64,000 nt of DNA from Cymodocea nodosa (lineage: Eukaryota; Streptophyta; Magnoliopsida; Alismatales; Cymodoceaceae): NCBI GenBank assembly GCA_036874045.1, contig CM072336.1:826001-890000 (forward strand), in the 5' to 3' direction. The notes under the pieces are model-generated. The model saw only the letters and a list, made by a program, of their open reading frames with translations, was not told where the DNA came from and made no database searches. Both the position numbers and the translations under genes were made by a program. Below are positions 13,001 to 26,800 of the stretch, piece after piece; positions within the stretch are counted from its first letter, which is position 1, and each line of letters opens with the position of its first letter.

Positions 13001-16000
13001 TTCTTTAATCTTATTATCATCTCTATTATTTTAAAAATCTTACTTTTATGGTTATTTAATTGTATAATTTTATCATTATTTCTGTTTTTGTTGAACTTAC
13101 ACTCTATATATTCAATTTTTGATCTACTCAATCTAAATCCGTTGAACTCTAAAGAATCTCTCCATATTTTTAATTTAGAACTATTTTTTCCTTACTTTCA
13201 TTAATCAAATCTATGTCATCAGTAAATAGCATATGCTAAGGTATTTTTCCTTAAATTTTCTTAATTATTTCATGCATAACTAAGGTAAACAGGTATAGAC
13301 TTAAAAGAAGATCTTTAATATAAACCTATATCTATTGGAATATCTTTAGTTTTTTTCTATAATTTTAACACTAGTAACTAATTTTTATACATATTCTTTG
13401 TAATATCAATATATCCTATAAGTACTCTTTTTCTTTTTAATACTCGTACAATAATTTTCTAAGTATTCTATCATAAGCTTTCTCTAAATTAATGAAAATC
13501 ATATGAAGGTCCTTTGTCTTAACTTTAAAATTTTCTATTAGCTAAGTAAATGAATAGCTTCCATTGTTGGCCTATCCAACACAAATTTTAATTTACTTTC
13601 AGTGGTTTTCATTACATGTCTTATTATTAGATTAATTATTTTTTCCTATAGTTTTAGAGAATAACTCATTAACTTAAATATCATGATAATTATTATAATT
13701 TTGTATATCCCTCTTATTCATAAATATAGGTATTAAAGAGCTTTTTCTCTATTCATCTAACATTTCTCTTTAAAATTATATTAAAAAACTTAGTCAGTTA
13801 CTTAATCCCTACTTTGTACATGTATTTCCACACCTCAATAGAAATACCGTCTAGTCTAATAATTTTCTTATATTTCATTTTCTTAATAGCTTTTTTTATC
13901 TTCAAATTGTTAATTCTTTTAAAATAACTACAGTTTATATCCTTTGTATTACTATTCAAATATTTCAAATAAGAGTTTTCTGTGGTAGATTTATCAAAAA
14001 GTTTACTAAAATACTTACACTATCTATTTTTTATTTCACGTTCTTTTAATAAAATTCTACCATATTATTCTTTAATATACTTGACTTAAATATCTAAATT
14101 TCTTTTCTCTAGTCTTAGCCAATTTATATATACTATTTTTCCCTTGTTTTATGGTCAAACTATCTTCTAATTCCTTGAAGTGGAGATTATAATTCCATCT
14201 AGTCCCTATATTCCTTCTTTTATCAAGTTATCTCTAAATCTCATTTTCTCCTTCCCTTTTAAATTTCATCATCTACTTCTTGGTTTCTTATGTATTTTAG
14301 TCCTCTTTCTATGTTGATGTTAAAACCTAATATTAACAACCAATGTTGTATAGTTAAGTCTTCTCTCAAAATAATTTTACATTCCTTACACGTTCTTTTA
14401 TTTATTTTTCTAGTAAGTAAAAAGTCTATCTAACTAGTATTTGAACCACTTCTAAATGTAATTAAGTGCTCTTTTCTTTTCTTAAAATAAGTATTTGTTA
14501 TCAAAAGGTCACAAGCTATACTAAAGTCCAAAATTAAATTTTCTTCTTTATTTCTATTACCAAAACAAAAACCTCTTCAATGAGTTTTTCACTAGCAACT
14601 AAATCATAAATTAAAATATCCAAATCCTCCTAAAATTTCTATTTAATACCTTCTCCTAAACCTACCTGTGAAGAATATACACTAATTATATTGACTGTCT
14701 TATATCCTATTATAAGCTTAATTATTATAATTTTGTTTCTATCTTTATTACCTCAACAACTTTGTCTTTTAAATCTTGATGAACTATTATTTCATCTCTA
14801 TTTCTATGTTTATTTTTTCTTGTATATCACAATTTAAATCTACTATTCAATTTTTCTCACATTCATTTTGTTACTTATAAACATAATATGTTAGTTTTGT
14901 TTCTTATCATTGTACTTATTAATTTCATACTCTTACAATCAATGCGCCTATATGCATGCTAGTCTAATTTTGGTCTTTTGAATTAATTTCTTTATCCACA
15001 CCCTTCTATTAAGGTGTGAGAACCTTTACTTATTTTCATCTAATCCAAGCACCAATGCAAAGGTCTTAGTTTAATAATATTACACCCCTAACAAATTATT
15101 TTTAAGATTTATGTTGATGAAATGCTGATAAATTTTTACAACTAGTTGTCTACCCAACACTAAACCTCTATTCGGACATGAGATTGGCTTTATAGAGTTA
15201 ATTAATATAATATTTTATTTTATTTTATACAATACTATATTATAGATGCTGTAAATGCTTTTCTTCCATTTTTTACAGATTATTAAAATTTTGCTTATGT
15301 TACTTTTTACAATCCTATTTTGTTTTTTATGAGTTTCACTTTGTCCATGTTACTTTTATAAATTTGTCTATGTTTCTTTTATGAAGTATTATTATGGGTT
15401 TGCACAGGTTAATTCTACCAACTTTTTATGTTACTTTTACAGATATCATCAATTATCCATATTCTTCTTATATATATGTATATTCCATATTCCGTATAGA
15501 CACCTATAACTTGATGATAAGCTAATGTATTGCTTTTTTCACAAATGCTAATAGTCCCCTTATAAATCAATCATATGTTTTAATCTTCAAGTTCTGTGCT
15601 TCACACAGGCATTTGTGCTAGTTCTAATAAAAAGTACCCACATGCAGACCTTGTCTTGTAAGTGGCGTAAGCATGACATCACACTTTGCAACTAAAAAAT
15701 GGAAACCAAAGAAAAGCAGTATACGGGTGGTAGTGAGCAATCGCCACATGTGAAACACATTAAGGAAACAAATTTAGACAAAATAAAGGATTTCACAAAA
15801 AGAAAATACCTGTAGCAAGGTATTTTGTTTGTCAGGTGATATCCTTGGAAGCAGTCGAGATAAGAGCTCATGTTGCCTCCAACCACTAAAAATACGCTGC
15901 CCATCTACACACCTTTTGTTTTTGCTCTTTCTACGTTCTGACCATCTGCAGTGTGCACTGGACTTGTAAAATGCTCCATAATAAAAGGCAAGTACATCAC

Positions 16001-16676
16001 CCATCTTTTTGCTTTCTATAAAATTTCTCACATGAAGAAGGTTTTTCCCAAATATGTAAAGACCAAGGAGAAAATTTTGAGCTTCAGAATCACCCCAAGT
16101 AGAACTCTGTGAACCAGGAACACCAGCATAGCATTTAGCCTTCCTTTGTTGTGTATTCTGTGATTTCATATCCATGTGATCATTTGACAGGGCAGAGTCA
16201 AGGCTTCTTAATCCGGTACATGGCTTTCCATCAGATGTTTCATTCAATACTTCAGCATTCTGCTCAATGGTTGTTACATGCAGTTCATCTGCATGGCTAT
16301 CAGAATTCTGATCTTTTCTAATTTTCTCCAAATCTGCTAATATAAGTTCATTATCCTCATTATCATACAGGTTCCCTTGTAATTTCTCTCTGGTGCTATT
16401 ATCATCAGTGGGAATCCAGAGAACTGGGATGGGCAATCCTATTTTATCAGAATATTCAACTTCAGGCACACCAACAATTGATCTCTGGGGTGTAAGCAGG
16501 TCATCTATCTCCATTTGAAGGGGTGGAAGTTGAACTTGATATTCATCTCCAATACGAGGATATACTGATCGGTCTTCATATATACTAGTTTCAACAGAAA
16601 ATTTAGGTTGGCGCAAATGATTTGTAGCTACCTCCCTAACCCTCCCCATGTCATGGTCATCTTTGATAGGATCCAT
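10003..16676 (-). CDS. ELM2/SANT domain nuclear protein (arginine-glutamic acid dipeptide repeat protein-like)
   Basis: Coding exons are 16676-15810 and 12045-10003, with a GT-AG phase-0 intron (15809-12046). Together they give 970 codons (969 aa). The ATG at 16676 sits directly after an AG (TTTGACAG), so an upstream exon, probably 5' UTR, is implied. PRIGDEYQVQLP near residue 40 starts an ELM2-like region. A SANT/Myb-like domain lies at about residues 194-245 (WGDSEAQNFLLGLYIFGKNL...VLAFYYGAFYKS). The segment LKDYVAAVKGTVGVQALVEAVGIG and the DLFWEAVWPRLLAKGWHSEQP motif in exon 2 are conserved in plant proteins of this type. The remainder is low complexity with basic nuclear-localisation candidates (PKRKRIHKQ, VRKKHKP). 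ELM2/SANT proteins work in chromatin corepressor complexes with histone deacetylases; a specific partner is not known from sequence. Confidence 0.85.
12451..15032 (-). mobile_element. Decayed, nearly full-length RTE-clade LINE in the ELM2/SANT intron
   Basis: Read on the minus strand, the sequence begins near 15032, contains an APE-type endonuclease remnant (frames near 14400-14800 resembling SFIRSGSNTS and LDFSIACDLLITNTYFKKR), continues through degraded reverse transcriptase, and ends in a conserved tail (transcribed as GATTTATGTGATCAATCTC...) followed by a TTG-type repeat end at 12451. It aligns by eye from end to end with the plus-strand copy at 59220-61983. No long frame remains. It lies in the same sense as the host gene and accounts for most of the 3.8-kb intron. 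Confidence 0.75.
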
Positions 16677-18839
16677 CTGTCAAAACATTAGTGGCATAGA
16701 TTAAGTGCTAGTTTGTTAAATGTGAGTCACCAGAATGCATTGTTTAACAAAGGAGAAACATAAAGTCTCATAATAAAAGAATTGAGACTTTGTTAGGGGC
16801 AATGGCAATCATAGACATCTGAGCAAGTTCTTGAAATGATATCAACATGCATGAATATAACATATATATCATATATATGTATAACAAACAACAACAACAA
16901 CCTATGCTATAATCTCATCATGTGGGGTCAATTGCATGAATCCTTTTTTTTGTATATTTTTATTTATGGTCAAATTTTTAATTAATTACATAAATTTAAA
17001 TCTTTTCTCGTAATTCCCAACCAATTAATTTTAAACCTTCCTGTACTTCTTTTGGTTTCTTCTACACTAATTAATTCTCCTTGCCTAACTCCTACCCTAA
17101 GTTTTCTTCCATGTATATCATATGTGTGTGTGTTTAAAAAATTTCTAGATAACCCACCTTTGAAAACAGTGTAAAGACACAAGGCTACAGGCAAGTTAAC
17201 TTGATAGAATGTGAAGCAGACAGCAAGGACAACTTGTTTGTGAAAGGAAACTTGCTAAAGGATATCTGTGACCAAGGGGAAGAATCAATTGTGTCCTAAA
17301 GGAATGTCGAAAAAAGGATCTGCTTAGGCAACCCTTGTCCTAAAATAAGTTTCCAATAACTTCCTGCATGCAATTGACTTGTTTCATGCCTAAAATTAGG
17401 TGAAACTTAAGACCGTTCATTTTTGAAATAGAAGATATTATCCATCAGGGACGAGTTACATCTTTATTATTTGGCTTATGCAGCCCATGCCTGGTAGGCC
17501 CCTACATGAGTTCCAACGTAAAATACCTTATTGTAAGCCTTTAAAATCACATTTTTATTCAGATGCTTCCATCGAAGAGCCGCAGTTCAGGAGACAGCAA
17601 ATAATCATATGTGCATGCAAATTTTTTACTAGATACTTTCCATTGACTTCTAGCTGAAAAAAAAATACAGCAGAACAGGTGACGATAATAAGTGTCACTC
17701 AGGCAGAATGATTGCAAATTGGATAAGGATGCTTAGAATTAGTTGATGAAGGAATAAGACACATGGACAAAACCAATAGATGTGACTAAGAATGTCTAAG
17801 AGACCAGGCAATGCTCATACATAAGACCACCAGTATCAACTTTTTGACAAAACAGCGATCAATTGAAGAGGATTGGGAGTTTTCTATCATGTGCAAGCCA
17901 AGAAGTGCTTTTATTAGCTTCTGCCTTATAAATAAATAATAATAATCCGATGGCGATTCCAAACAAAACCCCAAAAGTTATACATCTCCCTCGATTGCAA
18001 GGAACCAAACTAGGAAAGGAAGAACCTGGGTAATTACGAGAAGACATGCCAAGCTTGATCATCTTGATCGTAAAGCAAAAGGATGATTAAAAGACTCAAA
18101 CGGGAACCATTAGTAAGAAAAACAAAATACGACGAATCTGAGGAGACGAAATCACCTCGGGAACTCGAACAACAAGACCAGAAGCAACATTACCTGCATA
18201 AAAACATCCACCGCACCAAAACCACGAAGAACCGAGACATAGATCACGAGACAACAAACCAGACGGAAGAGGCACGGGTCGTCAACATTGGCGGAGCATT
18301 GGAAGGGAACACAAACTCCACCACCCCTCCTTGCAATTCCCACCTGATCCACACGAACCCGTCCTTCACCACGCTCGCCGATCAGGGTCAACCAAAAAGC
18401 GGCGGCGGCGGCGGTAGCAACCCAGCAGAGAGCACGGAGCACTCGATGGGCATGTCGTGAGCGTACCAAACCAACCAACCAACCAACCAACCAAACGACC
18501 GACCGAGCCAAGAACAGGAGAAGAACACGCAAGACGTAAAGGAGGGAGCTTGGCAAATGGGCGCCGATCTAATGCTGGTTCCGTCGACGAAAACCGAGAC
18601 AGCAAGCGACGACATACAATACAAAAGACAGGCACGAAACGAAACAATAGAAGAAGCGGCGTATAACATACGGAGGGAAAGAAGGTTGCGTGGAACCTCT
18701 GCTCCGGGAGGAGAGCTCGTCCGCCTGGTGTGGTCTGGAAGGCGGAGAATTTGCAGCAGCGACGGGCGGAGGAGAGGGAGTCGAGGGAGGGACCGACGAG
18801 AGAGACTTCAAAACAAGAGGTGAGACGAGGAAAGCCAAG
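16677..18839 (-). promoter_or_regulatory. 5' UTR/promoter region of the ELM2/SANT gene
   Basis: No coding frame was found that joins to the acceptor at 16677. A good minus-strand donor (ATGCAG then GTAATG, at about 18192) and a GC-rich block at 18370-18840 suggest 5' UTR exon(s) and the promoter there. A (CCAA)n run lies at about 18468-18492. Exact transcript starts cannot be read from the sequence. Confidence 0.4.
16882..17105 (-). mobile_element. 5'-truncated RTE LINE tail
   Basis: A short copy of the same 3' end as at 12451-12650, in the minus orientation: AACAACAACAACAAC tail, then the conserved block CCTATGCTATAATCTCATCA and TTAATTACATAAATTTAAAT. Truncated after about 220 bp. It keeps the clearest TTG repeat tail (in transcript sense) of all copies here. 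Confidence 0.72.
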
Positions 18840-19203
18840 TCGTTCGTCTTCTGAAATGTGTGCGCGATGACAACAACAGCAGATTCATTTTTGCGCAGGA
18901 AGGCCTCGATTTTATTTATGTTACCAAAATAAGCCTACCGCGATTAGATGCTGTCGTTATTTCTTCCTACCCAACTTTCAAATTAATTGAAGAAGAAATT
19001 TACGTATTATTACTATAAAGATGGATACCTTCAATGTTTATCTGTTTCTTATTTTAAATTTAAATAGCAGTAAAAATTGTAGTTCTGCCTGCAGTTATAG
19101 GTAGTAGCGTTCGTTTCAACAGTCAAGCAGTGTTATTAAATATTTAGTTTAAATTATTTTAAAATATTTAATATGCATGACCTATGAAACTATCATCATT
19201 TTT

Positions 19204-19239
<36 letters not shown>

Positions 19240-22200
19240 CACATATTGCAAAGATCTAATTTTCTTTATAAATTATACATGGTACCGCGTGGGCATAAGA
19301 CATATTTAATAAATTAACTATTAAAGTACCCATCACGTCAAACCCATCTTTGTCGTTATGAAATAACGGAGATAAAAATGGAATTTCATAGATCGTCGTT
19401 GCCAACGATGATATAAGAGGTCAAATCTTATTGTCATGTGTTAAATTTTGTTTATAATGAAAATCTCAAATAAAAAATTAAAGCTTTAGTTAAATACAAT
19501 ATTTTTTATTTCGTGATTCGCAGCTTTTATTTGCTTTGCTCGTCACCCCGTTTCACTTACATTTGTACTTAATCTTCATGGTTAACAACTTCTACTTGTT
19601 TTCACTTACTATTTATAAACATTGTGAGTTACATAATTATTGATCTATCGTACACATATTAAATTTACGAATTAAACTTAATTAAACCTGACATGGTAAA
19701 AAAATGTTGTGAATAGTTACAAGAAAAATACTCTCGAATGGACGGTGACGATGCCCTGATTACATTTAGGCCTTTGGGTAAATAAAATGGCAACATCTTA
19801 CATGGTCGATGGGATCTTGGTACCAGTATTTTTAATTTAATAAATTGAGAAGTTGAGTGGGCCTACCAAGGAGAAAATCGAAAATGGGCTTATACCTGGG
19901 CCGAAACTTACATGGGCTTAAACTTTATGTCTAAGATTGTAAAATAACAACCATATACCAAGAACAAGACCACAAAGTTTAAATAAATCTGGAATCTTAG
20001 ATGACCAAGCAAATCAACGATAAATTATAAAACATGAAACCACGGTAACATGAAACTGCGGAAAAATTTTGTTGATATTTTCAACATTGTCGTTGTTTAT
20101 TGTTATTGAATTAAGATACAATTGGTTTAATTAATCGAGGGTAACAATACGTACTCGTAATCTTCGCTAAAATTGAAACTTTAGAAAACGTAAGAACTAC
20201 TACCATTATCATAAATAAATAAAAACATCACACGATCCAAGATCAGATCTTCAAACGGAAGACGGGCAAAGTCTATGTGTTTGTTGTTGAGTTCCATCCT
20301 GACGATCAGATAAACTGGAAGAAGCTCCCCCAATTTGTTATTTATTTATTTATTTTTTTTACGAGGAGCTTCATATTTTAATGTTGTATGTTACGAATAT
20401 GGTAGAGATAATCAACGCCCTTTGTATCTTTAGAAGGCAAACCACGAAAAAGGAATAAACTAATCAAATGAGAGAGATATGAGACCACCGTTAATTATAG
20501 AAATGATCGAATACCAACTTTGAATCGTGAAGATTCCGAAATTCAGAAGCTTTTCCAACGTGATCATTATTTTTTCCTTTCCTGTACATACTTATGGGTT
20601 AGTAAGGTTGGACAAGGTTCAAAAATAAATACGAATGAAAAGAGAATTAACATAAATAAATGAATCAGTCAAAAGAGCAACTAAATGGAGTAAAAGAACT
20701 GAGTTGCAACGAAGTTTCCATTAACAATTGAATTTCGTAATCCCCTTCCCTTGAGGGCCGGCTGTCGCGTACCTACCTGCTCTAAAATTGAAGTTAATAT
20801 ATTTAAAATACAAGACAAATATTTACGACGTCTTTAACGATGAAAAATAAAAAAATCTACGGAAAGAAAGATATAGATTTAAGAGACCGACACGTTTCAC
20901 ATGGAAGGAAGGGATAGATCGTACGGACGCGGTCCCAGATCGGGCGAGAAGCATTTAAGAAAACCGCAACTGGGTCCTCGAGAGAACAGTTAAAATTTCC
21001 TCAAGTGGAGATCACATCTGGAACCGCATTCCTTTTTCCTGAATTTTTATTCGACCTTCCTAATTAGGTTTGAAATAAATCTATTCGAAGACGTACGAAT
21101 AATTGTAGTTATATACACACACATATATTTAGTAGCTACGTAAGGAGGGAGGGAGGGAGTAGGGTTTCAATATTGGGGGGGCCTCCCGTCACCAAAGTCC
21201 ACAGCCATTGGACTGAATAACCACGCCAGATGTCCACCAAAGGGGCACGGGAATCTTGAAGCCGGAAGGAAGCGAGCACCGTAGGAGCGCAGCAGCGTCG
21301 TCTTTTGCAAAAGAAATTAATTAAAGAGAGGGGAGTTGATTAACAAAAGAAAATGACACTTCTCAAGATCGTCAAAAGAAAAGCCGTGGGGTTCTCCCCG
21401 GCCGCTTAGTGCTTCCGACACTTGTCCATTTCTCGATGTCCACGGAATCCACCCACGCGTACGTACGAGTCTCACGTAATTACTAAAGTATACATACATA
21501 TATATGTGTGTGTGTGTGTGTAGTTGCGCTTGATAAAGATGAAGGATGTATCTGAAGGACGAGGAAATTTCTCTTTAGTAACGAATTCGAACCGTATAGA
21601 TCGAAGTCGAAGATATGTTAAAGTAGTTTTGTAAGAAAAGAAAAAAGAATGATGCGAACTCACGGCATGTGCAGGCACAAGTGTCCACACAGACCCCAAT
21701 GCAAAGGTAAGATAAGGGATAGCGCAGGAACAGCGTCGATGGGGAGCTAAGTCCTCAAAGTTGGTGCATGCATGTCGCAAAGTGCTTTTGTTCGTAAAAT
21801 CAACCACACATTGGAGGCCGGCGTGTCTGTCAGATTTCCATTGGAGGATGCCAAAAACAATATTGATCTTTTCGAATTCCAACCCATGCAGGCAGCAGGC
21901 AGCAGGCAGCTCTGAGAAAGAGCGACCTACCTTGCAGTCTCCACCCCAAACGTCTTCCAGTGGTTGTGTTGTGTCACTCTTTCATTGGACTTACCACAGA
22001 CAAATCGGCCTTCCGAACGTGGTCGATGATTTCTAGCCCCTGCTGTGAAAGTTTATCCTCGATCGCCGGAGATCCAAGGAAGACGGAAGGGTCTTGTCAA
22101 GCTGGTACTCTTCAGTACCGACCGTAATACACCATGTGTTGTGTGTGTGTATACATGTGTATGTTAAAACAAAGAAATCAGGAAGGTATATAATCTAGCT

Positions 22201-23235
22201 GGCTACCTAACAGCATTAATACACCTCGTTCTCAACGCTTCATCCATGTATATAAGAAGTGGTTGCTCATCGATCCATTACTCTCCGTGCATGTTGATGC
22301 TCTTCAGGCTGCAGACATGTGGGTGGCTTGTCAATTTAGCTCTGATGCCTGAACCGAAAGAGGCATATATGGCGGAGACGACCCTTATTCTTATTCCCTG
22401 TTTCAACGAAGAAAACCGTCTGATCTGCAATGTTCATTACAAATAATTATTTGTAAAGGAAGGAAGGAAGGAAGGGATCGTACCGTACCACCACGCAAGC
22501 AAGTACCATCCAGCTGATCGAAAGCCTATATACATATATACATATTATTTATAAACCGGAAGCCCCATGATCATGTTCGCTTACTTCTCGAGGGTACTGC
22601 GCGCACATGTGCTTGCCATGGTCTCGGACCATCGATTTCGTTCTTTTATTAAATCATGTTAGGGTTAGGGTTAACCAGCAGGTTGGGTATGTATCCAACC
22701 GTGAAGCATAGCTGTCTAACGTTAGGGGTTGGTTAATGGTAATCACTTTTTTAATCCTCTACTTAACCTTATTATATATATATACACACCAAATAGTTAA
22801 TTGAATTCTAATCCAAAATATCTCACTCGTGACATTGACTAACAGTGACTTCGATCAACAAGGAATCCAAGGGTACGCTACCTAGTCACTCGCTACATGT
22901 ATTTAGCTAGGTAGATTAGTTGATTAATTAAGAGTACATGATAATAAAGTAGTAATTAGATAGAAAACAATTAGTCAATTAATCGCAATAATATAATTCA
23001 TGAGAAATAACCTACAATTAATACTTGTGAAATGAAAAATTTTAAAAAATTGATTCTCCGGCAGATTAATTGGTGAATACGCACATATGCGTATGGTCGA
23101 CAGCGACAGCGTGTCGTCCTCCCGATCATTAGCTTCGTCATCTTATTATACCACCACTGCAGCAGTACTTTAACAAGTAGAAAAGATTGAGAGACGAGAG
23201 CAATCAAACCTGAAGGGGTGGCGCAAGAGCTGGAC
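18840..23235. other. Gene-poor region upstream of NF-YB
   Basis: No gene was recognised. It contains simple repeats: (CA)n(TA)n at about 19205-19239, (TG)n at about 21502-21522, a GCAGGCA run near 21890-21909 and (GGAA)n near 22459-22476. A telomere-like TTAGGGTTAGGGTTAA lies near 22659-22675. The last few hundred bases are presumably the NF-YB promoter. Short frames (for example 21472-21882, minus) look random. Confidence 0.5.
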
Positions 23236-23853
23236 ATGGCGGACGGAAGCAGCCCGGACTCGGAGGGGCGCCTCCAGGGCTACGAGATGCTGCAGGCCGG
23301 CGCCAGCTCCGGTGGTGTGGTCTCCCAAGGATCGGTAGATGGGTGCATCAGGGAGCAAGACAGGCTCCTTCCCATCGCCAACGTGGGGAGGATCATGAAG
23401 CAAATCCTACCCCCCAACGCCAAGATATCGAAGGAGGCGAAGGAGACCATGCAAGAGTGCGCGTCGGAGTTCATCAGCTTCGTCACTGGAGAGGCCTCCG
23501 ACAAGTGCCACAAAGAGAAGAGGAAGACGGTGAACGGGGATGACATATGTTGGGCGATGGAGACGCTTGGCTTCGATGACTACGCTCAGCCCATAAAGAG
23601 GTACCTGCAGAAGTACAGGGAATACGAGGCCGAGAGAGCCGCCACCGCCGCAGCCGCAGCCGCTGCCGGAGGAGGAGGAGGAGGAGCCGAGGGACACGGC
23701 AAGATTGGCGGTAGAAGCGGGATGGGGGACGTGCACGGGATATTCGGAGGAGAGTACTACCAGTTCAGGGACCTCCAGCCTTCGTCTCCAAACCCAACCC
23801 TGAGGTTTGATGTCATGGACGGGAGCAATGCCTCATCGTCGAGGAAGCTCTAG
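23236..23853 (+). CDS. NF-YB: Nuclear transcription factor Y subunit B (NF-YB/HAP3), intronless
   Basis: A single exon of 206 codons (205 aa). The first ATG of the frame is at 23236 ([11 protein letters not shown]); the frame also runs upstream through a GTG at 23218 but that is not a start. The histone-fold core spans about residues 40-128: [59 protein letters not shown] and [20 protein letters not shown]. The Lys in ISKEAK (instead of the Asp of LEC1-type proteins) marks it as a non-LEC1-type NF-YB; the core looks closest to the NF-YB4/NF-YB5 group. A poly-Ala then poly-Gly tract follows the core. NF-YB pairs with NF-YC and NF-YA to bind CCAAT boxes. Coding GC is far above that of the flanks. 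It stands alone, with more than 4 kb without genes on each side. Confidence 0.95.
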   Translation: MADGSSPDSEGRLQGYEMLQAGASSGGVVSQGSVDGCIREQDRLLPIANVGRIMKQILPPNAKISKEAKETMQECASEFISFVTGEASDKCHKEKRKTVNGDDICWAMETLGFDDYAQPIKRYLQKYREYEAERAATAAAAAAAGGGGGGAEGHGKIGGRSGMGDVHGIFGGEYYQFRDLQPSSPNPTLRFDVMDGSNASSSRKL

Positions 23854-26800
23854 CTTCTTCGACTCCATCCCCAAGTAATTAAGTAATCAAATACCACATA
23901 TATTTGATTGATCTGGAGGAGAGCCTATCCATAGAAGTGATCATTATCAAGTTGCCTGCTATAGATAATGGTATGCATGTCTTAATTTTGTGATCCTCAT
24001 AATACATATGTGTGTGTGTATTAATTCCTGCATATTAATCTGCTTGGGATATGAAGGAAACTTGCATGTTCGATGTTCTAAGTTGTCGATTTGATTAAGG
24101 ATCGATCTGATTAATTTAATTATTGTCGTTAACTTGATTAAATGTTCTTTTCATCAAATCTTCCTCAAGTTGAATTTCGTTTTGCATGCTCTAGCTCCCT
24201 CTTTCCATCAACTGCTGATCATACAAAGATATATTCGTTCATTCGTACAGGTTTTTTTGTGTTCTTTGTTTGCGGTTACATTTTTTTTTCTTCTGATTTT
24301 CAATCCCTGTTAGTGGCTTCTCATGCCTTTTTGGGGATAGATTGCATTTAGGCCTTGTTTCGTTAAATGCTCAATTGCTTTTGCTTTTTTTATTAGATTA
24401 TAATATTTGAGTTTTAATGTTACAATACCAAAAGTAATGGTATTTGTAGTTTCCATCAAAGTTCGAATAATTTGTGAATGCAAAATTACTATTATCTAAA
24501 GACAAGTTACAAGTTTTAAAATTCCATCGTTAGAAATTAAATTTATTATGATATCACACAATTAATCAAATACGAGCTTATATGATCTTATAATTAGTTT
24601 ACATTTGATTATATGTAAGATTACAGCTAATTAATCAATTAAACGTGATCTAAAATTTACTGCAATATTGTAAAAGAAATCACTATTCAATGAAAATGGT
24701 ATTCATGCTATTGGTCTATATATACTTTTGATGATTGCTGTTTTTTTGACAATGGTAGCATTTTTTTTTAACCGAGATTGAATATAAAATTACTTTTCTA
24801 AGTATATATATATAATGGAAGATGTGCTATCCCTATATACACTGTCAAGATACCCTTCAACGTTGATAGATGATTTATTTAAGTTACAATTTTAGTGCAG
24901 TTGATTTGTTAATTTGAATGTCACATCTAGATCTATGGCTGATGCTTTCAAGCTACTCCTGCATCCTTGTCAGTGTTAATTAACTGCTTCACCCAACAAC
25001 ATAAAGAACAACTTATTATTAGGGTTGATTGCTTATATCACCCAAGCATCATCCTTCTACTTCATTTCTGAGGACAGCTGACAGCAGAAGACTACAACCT
25101 GCTGCCACCCTCATTACTAAGATTGATTGATTGTTCTTCCTAAAATTAAACAACATATAAATTCCCCCCACCCCTCTCTCTCACTTGAAATTCTCGTCAT
25201 ATTCATGTTAATGTTTGAAATAAAGTTGCTCATCTTTCTCGTGGTATATATATACTGATGCTACCTGGTGATTGTAATACTTTGAGTCGTGCTTCTTGTT
25301 GAGTTCATACAATTTTTTTAATATATTTCAGTGACTATATTTACTTTGTCTGGACAAGAAAGCATTTATTTATATGTTTCTTATAGGTACTGATTAAGTG
25401 AAATTTAATGGAGGAGAAAGAAATCGAGGCATGTTTACAAGAGATGTGCATGCTTGATTTATTTATGCTGTACATATATGTATGTTGTACTCCTATCCTT
25501 TTGAGCTAATGCAAATAAAAGAAACTAGCAAAAATTACATGCAAATTAATCTGCATGTGCAATACTGTGGGTGGTATGAAGGAAGAATGAGAAAAATAAG
25601 GGATAAGTGTTGTTGATTATCGTATGATTAGAAAGCTCTATAAGTTAGTTATTTTCTCAGAGTTCTTTATTAAATTACCGTAACATATTCTTTATTCCTT
25701 ATTCCACTTGGCGTAATCAATATAATAGATAGATGAAGAATGGGTATTAAATATGTGGTCTAGAGGCTTCATTTTGTGATGCCAGGCTTCTAGTTTTAGG
25801 TTGTGTTTGCTAATACTACATATGACTGTAATATAGCTAAGATTGTCGAGGAAGATAATAAAAATTCAGAAATAACAGAAAATGGGAAATAACACAAATG
25901 GTTCATGTGTACGTGTGTGGTAATTTATGGTTCAGGTACATGTTATTGGAACTAAAGATTTCATGTGAATGATACTTACTCAGATGATTAGTCAATCCTA
26001 AGGAATGGCCAATGGTGTGTATGCATGCAAGTTTTGGAAGAATGTGACGATAGATAGTCAAGTTACAAGATCTGGAGATATCAATAAAAATCTTGGAAAA
26101 ATTTATTACTTTTTGTTTAACGGTCGACCCACATTGGAATTGACTTAGCCGAAGATGTGGTTGGAAGAAACATCGCGCATGTCCTATGGGATTCAATAAC
26201 AAGAGATACAACTACCACAGTTGTAATTTCTGAATAAAGATTAAGCAACTGTTGGTAATTACCCATGTATTCATCAGATAAAAAGAAATCCTCTCCAATC
26301 CCTCAAAATTGGAGAGATCCAATTCTTAAATTTCATCCCTGGAATACACATCGAAAGCAAGATCTTGATTGATCTATTTTCATCTTGGAAAGGAACAAAG
26401 TTAGTAGGATAAGATTTACCCACACATATCAAAACTAATGGATCCAATTGTTTAAAATAGAGACTCTAATTTTCACTACCTTAGGCATTTGTTGCATTTG
26501 AAAGTGTGATCTAGCTAGAATCTAAAATCCTTTCTAAGCTCAGATTGTGAAACTAAGATATGTATAGCTGCAAATTAAAGTACTGCTGCACATTCATTAG
26601 ATTCCTAATTTTTATACTATTCCCAACGTTTGAAATGTATTGCATATGTGGTCGATGGGAGATGTCTGAACTTTCCATGATTTTTCTTCTTCTTCTGATT
26701 AATTAATTATCACGTGTATATATCCTTTCCTTCCTTGGTAATTATTCATAATCAACATTGCAGACCATACATATATCATTCTCAACCAACAATATTATCA

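Noticed and set aside
13000-13204. Short hydrophobic plus-strand frame in the ELM2/SANT intron
   Set aside because: It is the antisense of a decayed LINE; the Leu/Ile richness comes from the AT-rich sequence.
17859-18062. Minus-strand frame of 67 codons with a membrane-like stretch
   Set aside because: No family match recognised, and it lies in the likely 5' UTR intron region of the ELM2/SANT gene; probably chance.
18152-18838. Several overlapping frames on both strands in the GC-rich block
   Set aside because: They arise from the CCAA repeat and GC-rich leader; low-complexity products such as repeated WLVG have no domain.
21580-21600. GTTCGAATTC-like text resembling a tRNA T-loop (minus strand)
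   Set aside because: The flanking bases do not form a five-pair stem and no acceptor or anticodon arms fit.
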